A stretch of DNA of 58,854 bases, from NCBI GenBank assembly GCA_964411885.1, contig CAYPMK010000004.1:1-58854 (forward strand), in the 5' to 3' direction. The translations under genes were made by a program, and so were the position numbers. Source of the DNA: JAKLHL01 sp964411885 (GTDB taxonomy: Bacteria; Bdellovibrionota; JAFGOL01). The notes under the pieces are model-generated. The model searched no databases and was not told the DNA's origin. It saw nothing but the letters and a program-made list of their open reading frames with translations. Below are positions 1-7,420 of this stretch, piece by piece; positions within the stretch are counted from its first letter, which is position 1, and every line of letters begins with the position of its first letter.

Positions 1-87
1 CCAAAATAAATAGTAGTAGGCAGATGGAATTTAAACTTATTCATAGTAATTGGTTTTTATCAAAAAAAACAAAATTAAGCTATTCTA

Positions 88-1074
88 TCATTTATAGCAT
101 GCAAATATGTATTGTCCGCCAGCCTGGTCATTAAGATCTGGACCAGCTATAATATAACCATTGTCACCCCAGTGGTTTATACAAGATAATTGTGTTGAGT
201 TGCCATCTCCACCTATTGCTAGTCTAAATCTTGTTATGATGTTAGCTGTTCCTTTTCGTATATAAGTGTATATATAATTTCCACTAGCACCTTGGTTTAG
301 GTCTGGTCCAATCGCTGTATAACCACTTTGAGGTGTTTGATACCCGCCGTTTGGACTACTGGTGAAATATATGCCATTAACAGCGGCTTCGCCTTTGCTT
401 GCATATTTAAAGCAAAGGTAAATAAAAGAACCACCTACTGATTCATTTAGATCTAATGGGAGTTTTAAGTCATTACCATTACAAGCTATTGTGTTTGCCC
501 CGCCACTAATGACGTATATATTTTCAAATCCATATGGTGCCGTCTCCACGTCTGGAATATAAAAATCACTATGAGCCAATCCGGGATTACCACAAACTTT
601 TGTTGTTTTGCATATTTGTCCGTCTGGGGTATTTATTCCGCAAGGATCATCTGCTGCAGCACATCCACATTTGCTTGTTCCAGCTTGAGCTACGCCAGAT
701 TTACACTCACTTGCACTAGAAGTAAAAGTTTCATCATAATCTAATGTAGCTGACCCTAATAGAACTCCTGGTTTAGCTTCTGCTTCTGCTTCTTGTAATG
801 TGATTTTTTGGCATGTTCCATTAGTACAAGTATATAAAATGGAACTACCACAGTCGCTGTTAGAGGTACACCCTGTACCTAATATTGGATTATCCACGCA
901 AACTCCATTTGTGCAAACCTCGTATTTTTCACAATCAGCAGAAGTTTTACAAAGAACTGTTCCTTGTCCTTGACCACCTATTAAATTTGTATTCCTACCT
1001 GCTTTGCCTTGATCAAACATTCCGCATGATGCAAAGGCCAGCACAAATGAAAGGGTTATTAAAACTATCTTCAT
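88..1074 (-). CDS. Cys-rich lipoprotein with C-terminal three-fold beta-prism-like repeats
   Basis: Predicted 328-aa surface or periplasmic lipoprotein of unknown function. The N-terminus is a lipoprotein signal (hydrophobic residues 3-14, lipobox FASC, lipidated Cys17). Residues about 40-100 hold two short Cys-rich modules of the type SADCEKYEVCTNGVC and SNSDCGS...CTNGTC, common in secreted proteins of myxobacteria-like organisms. The last ~145 residues carry three copies of a motif DLN-x-GG-x-(Y/F)IY, e.g. GPDLNQGASGNYIY and GPDLNDQAGGQYIF, which resembles the three-faced MABP/beta-prism fold. It is monocistronic, with its own strong promoter and an AGAGGT ribosome site 7 bases before ATG. 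Lipoprotein call is secure; the beta-prism assignment is inference from the repeat. Confidence 0.8.
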   Translation of the reverse strand: MKIVLITLSFVLAFASCGMFDQGKAGRNTNLIGGQGQGTVLCKTSADCEKYEVCTNGVCVDNPILGTGCTSNSDCGSSILYTCTNGTCQKITLQEAEAEAKPGVLLGSATLDYDETFTSSASECKSGVAQAGTSKCGCAAADDPCGINTPDGQICKTTKVCGNPGLAHSDFYIPDVETAPYGFENIYVISGGANTIACNGNDLKLPLDLNESVGGSFIYLCFKYASKGEAAVNGIYFTSSPNGGYQTPQSGYTAIGPDLNQGASGNYIYTYIRKGTANIITRFRLAIGGDGNSTQLSCINHWGDNGYIIAGPDLNDQAGGQYIFACYK

Positions 1075-1102
1075 AAACGTACCTCTGAAACTTTATAATT
1101 TG

Positions 1103-1132
1103 ATTATACCATAATAATACTTAAAAAGTCAA
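1103..1132 (-). promoter_or_regulatory. Sigma-70 promoter of the Cys-rich lipoprotein gene
   Basis: Reading the minus strand, TTGACT (-35, 1132-1127) is followed after 18 bases by TATAAT (-10, 1108-1103), with TGG before the -10 (extended -10). The ATG lies 28 bases further on. Confidence 0.75.
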
Positions 1133-1217
1133 GGTTTTTTATAAAAACACTTCCATTCAATGTAAATTACCTACCATTTGCTTTAAGGGGGCTTGAGGGA
1201 ACTACTTATATATACTT

Positions 1218-1233
1218 AATTACACTGGTAATT
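1218..1233. promoter_or_regulatory. Inverted repeat before the activase ribosome site
   Basis: AATTAC-ACTG-GTAATT is a perfect 6-bp inverted repeat ending 2 bases before the GGAGG ribosome site of the activase gene. It could be an operator or a short leader hairpin. The promoter itself is unclear (best guess TTGAGG at 1193 with a poor -10). Confidence 0.35.
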
Positions 1234-1247
1234 TTGGAGGTGTCAGT

Positions 1248-4200
1248 ATGTCCATATTTTTGGGTATAGATGTTGGTTCACTAAGTGTTAAATTAGCAGG
1301 ATTCGCAGACAAGGATTCTGTTAATGATGTAGATAAACTTATTAAAAGTGGCTCACAATACTCTTGGACCAAGCACTACATAAATGGCGGAAGGATATTT
1401 ATTCTTGAGGCTGTAAAGGTTAATGGCAGACCAAGAGAAGTTGTTAGTAATATTATAGAGAAATTAAAAACAGCGTTACCAGAGAACTCAATAAAAGGTA
1501 TATCTTTAACAGGTTCTGGATCAAAATTCGTAGGTTCTTATTTTGGTTTAAGATCAATAACGGAGTTCAAGGCTATTGCTAATAATTTTAAGACGCTATA
1601 CCCAAACATTCGCTCTGTATTTGAAATAGGCGGAGAGAATTCAAAATATCTTGGTTTAAAAGATGGTCTTATTACCGACTATGAAACCAATGGTGAATGT
1701 GCCGCAGGAACAGGTTCTTTTTTAGACCAACAGGCTAAAAGGTTAAGATATGAAATAGAAGAAGTTGGAGAAATAGCTAATTCAGCGAATAGAAAAGCTA
1801 TCATAGCAGGAAGATGCTCTGTTTTTGCAAAATCAGACATGATACATGCACAGCAAAAAGGATACACACCTGCAGAAATATTAAAAGGCCTTTGCGCGGC
1901 GATAGCTGTTAATTTAAAAAGTAATCTTTTAAAGAGCAAAGAATTCTCTACTCCAGTTGCTTTTATAGGTGGTGTTGCACTTAACGAAGCTGTTGTAGAG
2001 GCTGTAAAAGAAACTCTGTCTTTAAAAACAGAAGATCTTTTGGTTCCAGAGCATCCTGAATATACAGGTGCTATAGGAACAGCTCTTTTTGAACTATCAA
2101 GAATGGCTAGCGAATCTGTTGAATTAAAAAAGACCAGTAGTGCAGACGACATTTTCCCAACTTATAAAGCACTTGATATGTCACAAGTAGTTTTGCTAAG
2201 GAATGATGTTCCTAAATATGAGTTTAAAAAACTTACAGAGGGACAGGTCGTTGATTCATATCTTGGAATAGATATAGGTTCTGTTAGTACTAACCTTGTG
2301 CTTATTGATAAAGATGGCAACGTTATGAAAGAGATATATTTAATGACAGCGGGTCGTCCAATAGAGGTTGTTGGAGAAGGTCTTAAAGAAATTCACAAGG
2401 AACTTGGCGACAAAATCCGTGTGTTGGGTGTGGCAACCACTGGTTCTGGCAGAGAACTGATAGGTGAACTTATTGGTGCAGACGTAGTTAAAGACGAAAT
2501 AACAGCACATAAAACAGGAGCTTCTTTTATAAGCAAAAAATATTTTAACGAGGATGTAGATACCATATTCGAGATAGGTGGTCAGGATTCAAAATACATA
2601 AGTCTTGATAAAGGTGTTGTAGTTGATTTCCATATGAACGAGGCTTGTTCTGCTGGTACGGGTTCTTTTCTTCAGGAACAGGCAGAAAAACTAGGAGTTA
2701 ACATAAAAGGTGAATTTGCTCAAAAGGCATTAACGTCTAAACATCCTATTAATCTTGGTGAAAGATGTACGGTCTTTATAGAGAAAGATCTTAACAACTA
2801 TCAACAAAAAGGAGCAGAACTTAATGACCTTATAGCAGGACTTGCTTATTCTGTAGTACATAATTATCTTAACAGGGTCGTAAGAGGAAGACATATAGGT
2901 AGGATAATATATTTTCAGGGAGGTACTGCTTACAACGATTCTGTAGCTAGTGCTTTTTCTAAGGTTCTTAATAAGAGAATAATAGTTCCACCACATAACG
3001 GAGTTATGGGTGCAGTTGGGATGGCATTAATTGCAAAAGAGAACTATGAAAGAACAGGTAAAGAAACTACTTTTAGAGGCTACGACATACACAGTGTTAA
3101 CTATTCACTTAGAGAGTTTACTTGTAACGCCTGCTCTAACCAATGTGATATACAGGAGTTCACTGTAGAGGATAGAAAAACATATTGGGGAGACAAATGT
3201 TCTGATAGATTTAGGAAAGCAGTAAAGACTGGTATGCAACCAGTTATAAAGGATCTTTTTAAAGAAAGAGAAACTTTGTTGTTTGAATCTTTTGAGAGAT
3301 ATCACAGAACTGATGATCCTAATAAAAAGACCATTGGTTTTCCGAGGGCTATGTATTTTTATGATAGACTACCCTTTTGGGCTACTTTTATCGGCGAGCT
3401 TGGTTATAGAATGGTGCTTTCTGACCCAACAAACAAACACATAATCAAACAAGGCATAGAGAGTGTTGTTGCAGAGCCATGTTTTCCTATAAAAGTTTCG
3501 CACGGTCATGTTTTGGATCTAATGAGTAAGAAAACAGATTATATATTACTTCCATCGATGATAACTTCTGAATGTTCTTCTGATGACAAGGACAAAGCTG
3601 TTGGTAGAAAACAGACATATTTTTGTTTTTGGGGACAAACACTTCCAGAGATAATTAAGAGTAACCAAAAATTCAAAGACGCTAAGACAAAAATACTTAT
3701 GCCTAAAGTAGAATTAAGAGAAGGAGATGAATTCGTTGTTAATGATCTTTATGATTACTTCTCAAAGAATTTAGATGGCATAAGTAAAAAAGATATAAGC
3801 AGAGCTTATTACAAAGCAAAAGATGATCTTCAGAGCTTTAGAACCTCTTTATATGATCTTTATACAGAAGCTCTTGGAACAATAGAGCGTTCTGGTAGAG
3901 AAGCAATAATAGTGGTTGGTCGTCCTTATAACGTTAATGATAAGGGGATGAACCTTAACATCGCCTCAAAGCTAAGGGACCTTTACGGCGTTAATGTAAT
4001 ACCTATGGACCTTGTAGAAGTGCTTAACGATAATATAGAAGACATCCACTACAACATGTTCTGGGGTTATGGTAGAAAGATACTTTCTACTCTTAAACAA
4101 ATGAAAAGATCAAAGAACCTTCATGTTATCTATATAACCAACTTCCAGTGTGGCCCAGATTCCTATATAAAACATTTTGCGCCAGCGGCACTTGGTAAGT

Positions 4201-4340
4201 CATATCTTACACTTCAATTTGATGGTCACGGTAACGATGCAGGTATGCTTACACGCTGTGAAGCATATTTAGATAGCAAGGGTGTATTTAAGAAACAAAA
4301 GAATAAATTGAACAATGTGGTGGAGGAACTCAGAGTATGA
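1248..4340 (+). CDS. Tandem acyl-CoA dehydratase activase (BcrAD/BadFG/HgdC family) with DUF2229
   Basis: 1030-aa cytosolic ASKHA-fold ATPase of the family whose members pass an electron to 2-hydroxyacyl-CoA dehydratases or benzoyl-CoA reductases. Two activase domains occur in tandem: residues ~1-290 (FLGIDVGS, TGSGSKF, EIGGENSKY) and ~335-610 (YLGIDIGS, TTGSGRE, EIGGQDSKY). Each keeps both cysteines that ligate the bridging [4Fe-4S] cluster in HgdC (C151/C190; C467/C507). The C-terminal third has the DUF2229-type Cys motif (CNACSNQC) and IGFPRAMYFYDRLPF. Homologues are often ~1400 aa single chains; here the C-terminal part is a separate ORF overlapping by 4 bases. GGAGGTG lies 5 bases before ATG. 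No dehydratase subunits HgdA/HgdB are in the window, so the client is unknown. Confidence 0.88.
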   Translation: MSIFLGIDVGSLSVKLAGFADKDSVNDVDKLIKSGSQYSWTKHYINGGRIFILEAVKVNGRPREVVSNIIEKLKTALPENSIKGISLTGSGSKFVGSYFGLRSITEFKAIANNFKTLYPNIRSVFEIGGENSKYLGLKDGLITDYETNGECAAGTGSFLDQQAKRLRYEIEEVGEIANSANRKAIIAGRCSVFAKSDMIHAQQKGYTPAEILKGLCAAIAVNLKSNLLKSKEFSTPVAFIGGVALNEAVVEAVKETLSLKTEDLLVPEHPEYTGAIGTALFELSRMASESVELKKTSSADDIFPTYKALDMSQVVLLRNDVPKYEFKKLTEGQVVDSYLGIDIGSVSTNLVLIDKDGNVMKEIYLMTAGRPIEVVGEGLKEIHKELGDKIRVLGVATTGSGRELIGELIGADVVKDEITAHKTGASFISKKYFNEDVDTIFEIGGQDSKYISLDKGVVVDFHMNEACSAGTGSFLQEQAEKLGVNIKGEFAQKALTSKHPINLGERCTVFIEKDLNNYQQKGAELNDLIAGLAYSVVHNYLNRVVRGRHIGRIIYFQGGTAYNDSVASAFSKVLNKRIIVPPHNGVMGAVGMALIAKENYERTGKETTFRGYDIHSVNYSLREFTCNACSNQCDIQEFTVEDRKTYWGDKCSDRFRKAVKTGMQPVIKDLFKERETLLFESFERYHRTDDPNKKTIGFPRAMYFYDRLPFWATFIGELGYRMVLSDPTNKHIIKQGIESVVAEPCFPIKVSHGHVLDLMSKKTDYILLPSMITSECSSDDKDKAVGRKQTYFCFWGQTLPEIIKSNQKFKDAKTKILMPKVELREGDEFVVNDLYDYFSKNLDGISKKDISRAYYKAKDDLQSFRTSLYDLYTEALGTIERSGREAIIVVGRPYNVNDKGMNLNIASKLRDLYGVNVIPMDLVEVLNDNIEDIHYNMFWGYGRKILSTLKQMKRSKNLHVIYITNFQCGPDSYIKHFAPAALGKSYLTLQFDGHGNDAGMLTRCEAYLDSKGVFKKQKNKLNNVVEELRV

Positions 4341-5626
4341 TGGAAAAACAGATATCTTTAGCAGGTAAGAACCTCTACATTCCCGGTATGGATTATGCGG
4401 CAACAAGATTATTTTGTGGTGTGTTTAAAGCATTTGACGTTAATGCGGTTCCTAATGTTAAGACAGATGCAAAAACAATAGAGCTTGGTTCTAAATACAC
4501 CAGTGGAGAAGAATGCCTTCCAGAAAAAATAACTATTGGTGATTTTATGAAGGTAGTGCTTGCTCCAGATTTTGACCCAGAAAAAAACGTTTTCTTTATG
4601 CCTTTGTCTAATGGACCATGTAGGTTTGGGCAATATGCTCCTTATTTCACTCACATATTAAAAAAGCACGGGCACGACAGGGTTCAGGTATTGAGTCCTT
4701 CTGGCGAAGATGGTTATGGCGGCCTTGCAGAAAATACAACAAGTCTTTTAAGAAAGGCTTGGACCGCTCTTGTTACAGCGGACATAATAAGAAAAATGCT
4801 TCACAAAGTACGTCCATATGAAAAGATGAGTGGTACTACAGATAAAGTATTTGAAAGAGCTATTGAACGATTAGAATATATAATGTCAAAAAAAGAATAT
4901 AGTGCATTAAAAATGCATAAGTCAGTCGTTGCTGCTTTGGCTGACATAAAAAAAGAATTTATGAGTATTCCTGCTGATTATAGTAAAGAAAGACCTTTGA
5001 TAGGAGTAGTTGGTGAGATATTTTGCAGATTGAATGAGTTTTCTAACAATAACCTTATCAGACACGTAGAAGAACACGGTGGAGAATGTTGGTTGAGCGA
5101 TATGTGTGAGTGGATATGGTACACCAACTACGAAGAAAAAAAGAACCTTACATATGCAGGCAAAAAAGTATCTTTTGGTATGTTTGTTGCGAAAATAAAA
5201 CACCACATCCAACATGCAGACGAAAAAAGATTATATGATGTCTTTAAGGATGAATTTGTTGGTTATGAAGAACCTGCTGGTTCTGCAGAAGAACTTATGC
5301 AATTAGCAGATCCATATTTTAACAAATACACCGTTATAGGAGAATCAATACTTAGTGTTGGTAAGGCCATACACGTATATAACAAGGGTGGGGATGGCAT
5401 AATAGATATAAGTCCGTTCTCATGTATGAACGGGATAGTTAGTGAGGCTGTATATCCACTGGTTAGCAAAGACCACGACGAGTTCCCTATAAAGTCAATG
5501 TACTTTGATGGAACATCTAGTATGGCAATAGAAAGAGACCTTCCTATATTCATGGAAATGGCTCGAGGATATATGAAGAGGAAAAAAGTAGAAAGAACTT
5601 ATCCGTGGTATTTTAAAACCCATTGA
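4337..5626 (+). CDS. Acyl-CoA dehydratase activase-related protein (split C-terminal part)
   Basis: 429 aa, matching the C-terminal region that follows the DUF2229 part in long fused activases and resembling the HgdB-like dehydratase fold. Conserved-looking cysteines occur in SGEECLPEK, NGPCRFGQY and FSCMNG, candidates for Fe-S ligation. Its ATG overlaps the activase stop (ATGA), so the two are translationally coupled and probably form one complex. It may be the electron acceptor or a substrate-free regulatory partner; no activity can be assigned from sequence alone. Confidence 0.75.
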   Translation: MMEKQISLAGKNLYIPGMDYAATRLFCGVFKAFDVNAVPNVKTDAKTIELGSKYTSGEECLPEKITIGDFMKVVLAPDFDPEKNVFFMPLSNGPCRFGQYAPYFTHILKKHGHDRVQVLSPSGEDGYGGLAENTTSLLRKAWTALVTADIIRKMLHKVRPYEKMSGTTDKVFERAIERLEYIMSKKEYSALKMHKSVVAALADIKKEFMSIPADYSKERPLIGVVGEIFCRLNEFSNNNLIRHVEEHGGECWLSDMCEWIWYTNYEEKKNLTYAGKKVSFGMFVAKIKHHIQHADEKRLYDVFKDEFVGYEEPAGSAEELMQLADPYFNKYTVIGESILSVGKAIHVYNKGGDGIIDISPFSCMNGIVSEAVYPLVSKDHDEFPIKSMYFDGTSSMAIERDLPIFMEMARGYMKRKKVERTYPWYFKTH

Positions 5627-5627
5627 T

Positions 5628-6320
5628 ATGGATAGATACATAAAACATATTAATTTTGAGAACATTGGTGCGTCTGGACAAGAAAAACTGCTATCTTCGT
5701 CTGTAATAATAATAGGAGCAGGTGGACTTGGTGCAAGTTTTGCCAACTACTTTGTGCGTTCTGGAATAGGCAGGATAAAGATAGTTGATAAGGACAAAGT
5801 TGAGCTCAGTAATCTCCAGCGTCAATGTATCTATGATGAAACAGATATAGGAAAACCAAAGGCTCTTTGTGCTTTAGAAAAGTTAAAGAAGGTTAACTCA
5901 CAAATATCTATAGAAGCAGAGGTGTTGGAGTTTAATTCTCAAAACGCAAAGGACTTAATCAAGGATTATAATCTTATAATAGATGCCACAGATAATTTTT
6001 CTTCTAGGTTCATTATAGACAATATTTGTTTTGAATTAAAAAAACCATGGCTGTTTACAGGGGTCTTGGGTGCTGTAGCTCAGACCATGTTAATAAACCA
6101 TCCTAACACTAAAAGACTTTCTGATATAGTTCCTGCTAATACCGTTACTTCAAAGATAGAGCCTGTTTCTTCATCTAGTGTGCTTTTCCCAGCCGTGTCC
6201 GCAATATCGGCTATGGCATCTTTACTCTGTATTAAATATCTTACAGGGCAAGACTATGAATGTAATACTATGTTAGTCTTTGATCTTTGGAACAACACTT
6301 TTAAGAAAATAAAGTTCTAG
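5628..6320 (+). CDS. ThiF/MoeB/HesA-family adenylating enzyme without zinc and catalytic cysteines
   Basis: 230-aa E1-like protein. Visible: nucleotide-binding GAGGLG (residues 30-35), IVDKDKVELSNLQRQ with the Asp54, Asn62 and Arg65 typical of C-terminal carboxylate adenylation, and DATDN near residue 121. Missing: the two CxxC zinc pairs and the crossover-loop Cys of MoeB/ThiF (the loop reads IEPVSSSSVLFPA). It starts 1 base after the activase partner stop, so it belongs to the same operon. Known relatives activate ThiS/MoaD-type sulfur carriers, but no carrier gene is nearby. TcdA-like tRNA dehydratase is less likely because the NLQRQ motif is of MoeB type. Confidence 0.8.
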   Translation: MDRYIKHINFENIGASGQEKLLSSSVIIIGAGGLGASFANYFVRSGIGRIKIVDKDKVELSNLQRQCIYDETDIGKPKALCALEKLKKVNSQISIEAEVLEFNSQNAKDLIKDYNLIIDATDNFSSRFIIDNICFELKKPWLFTGVLGAVAQTMLINHPNTKRLSDIVPANTVTSKIEPVSSSSVLFPAVSAISAMASLLCIKYLTGQDYECNTMLVFDLWNNTFKKIKF

Positions 6321-6331
6321 TGATCGTTATA

Positions 6332-7420
6332 TTATTTGATTATTATGCCAGCGCCAACAACTATATCTTCATCATATAGTACTACTGTTTGACCAGCAGT
6401 TATGGCTCTTTGAGGTTCATCAAAGGTAATTTTAATATCAGAATTATTTATTGGTTTAACAGTGGCCCATGCAGGTTTATGTTGCTGACGTATTTTTGCC
6501 ATTACTCTAATTGGCTCTTTAAGCTCGTTTATGGAGATCCAATTAATATTTGAAGCTTTTAATTCTTTAGAGAATAAAAAGGACTCTGGTCCTACTATTA
6601 TGGTGTTGTTGTCAGCATCTATTTTTATGACGTAAACTGGTTCTGGGGTGCTTATTCCCAACCCCTTCCTTTGCCCTATGGTGTAGTGGATAATTCCTTT
6701 ATGTGTGCCTAGTTTTTTCCCATTAATATCTAATATAGCGCCAACTTCTATCTTTTTGTCTTTGAATAACACCGAATAGTCGTCTGTTTCTATAAAATCC
6801 TGACTTTCTTTTTTATCTGCAAGTTCTTTTAAGCCAAGTTCTGTTGCAAGGTTCTTTATTTCTGTTTTAGTTTTTGAACCTAAAGGGAACATGACTTTTG
6901 AAAGTTGTTCTTGAGACAGAAAAGCTAAAAAGTAGGATTGATCTTTTTTGTCATCTATCGCTTTTTTTAGTAACCACCTTTTGGTTTTATCGTCGTATTC
7001 CACTCTGGCGTAATGGCCTGTTGCAAAAATATCAAAATCAAGCCCAGTGCTTTTTGCTTTTTCTATGAGAGCCCCAAATTTTACTTTTCTGTTACACATT
7101 ACGCAGGGGTTTGGTGTTTTTCCGCAGGAATATTCAGAACAGAAATATTTTAAAACATTGTTTTTATAATCTTCTTTAAGATCTATTACAAAATGTTCAA
7201 TGCCAAATCTTTTGGCTAATTCTTTTGTTTGTTCTATGTCTTTTTTTTCTCCGGGGCCATAACAACCAGAAATGCCAAGGTCTGGCATGTCTATTGAATT
7301 ATCCCACACCGACATTGTTATTCCTACGATATTGTAGCCTGCTTGTTTTAATAGGTAAACGGTCATAGTGGAATCTACCCCACCACTCATCCCAACAGCG
7401 ATCTTTTTAATTTTCGTCAT
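6332..7420 (-). CDS. mnmA: tRNA 2-thiouridylase MnmA
   Basis: 362-aa PP-loop enzyme that thiolates U34 of Lys, Glu and Gln tRNAs. It shows the PP-loop SGGVDS (residues 12-17), ATGHYARVE, KDQSYFLAFLS and the C-terminal IGQRKGLGI. The first catalytic Cys region reads CGKTPNPCVMCN (C99, C106, C109), whereas the usual second catalytic cysteine (xxSxxICF in E. coli-type enzymes) is absent: the sequence is ESQDFIETDDY. It is the last gene of the mutL-miaA-yicC-gmk-rel-mnmA operon and overlaps the rel stop by 14 bases, without a clear ribosome site, so translation is probably coupled. Confidence 0.9.
   Translation of the reverse strand: MTKIKKIAVGMSGGVDSTMTVYLLKQAGYNIVGITMSVWDNSIDMPDLGISGCYGPGEKKDIEQTKELAKRFGIEHFVIDLKEDYKNNVLKYFCSEYSCGKTPNPCVMCNRKVKFGALIEKAKSTGLDFDIFATGHYARVEYDDKTKRWLLKKAIDDKKDQSYFLAFLSQEQLSKVMFPLGSKTKTEIKNLATELGLKELADKKESQDFIETDDYSVLFKDKKIEVGAILDINGKKLGTHKGIIHYTIGQRKGLGISTPEPVYVIKIDADNNTIIVGPESFLFSKELKASNINWISINELKEPIRVMAKIRQQHKPAWATVKPINNSDIKITFDEPQRAITAGQTVVLYDEDIVVGAGIIIK

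Noticed and set aside
1..87. Possible terminator of the first lipoprotein gene
   Set aside because: A T-rich stretch is present but I could not find a convincing stem.
1679..2152. Antisense ORFs inside the activase, tamB, secA and others
   Set aside because: Long antisense frames are shadows of strongly coding genes; none has a ribosome site plus a recognisable protein.
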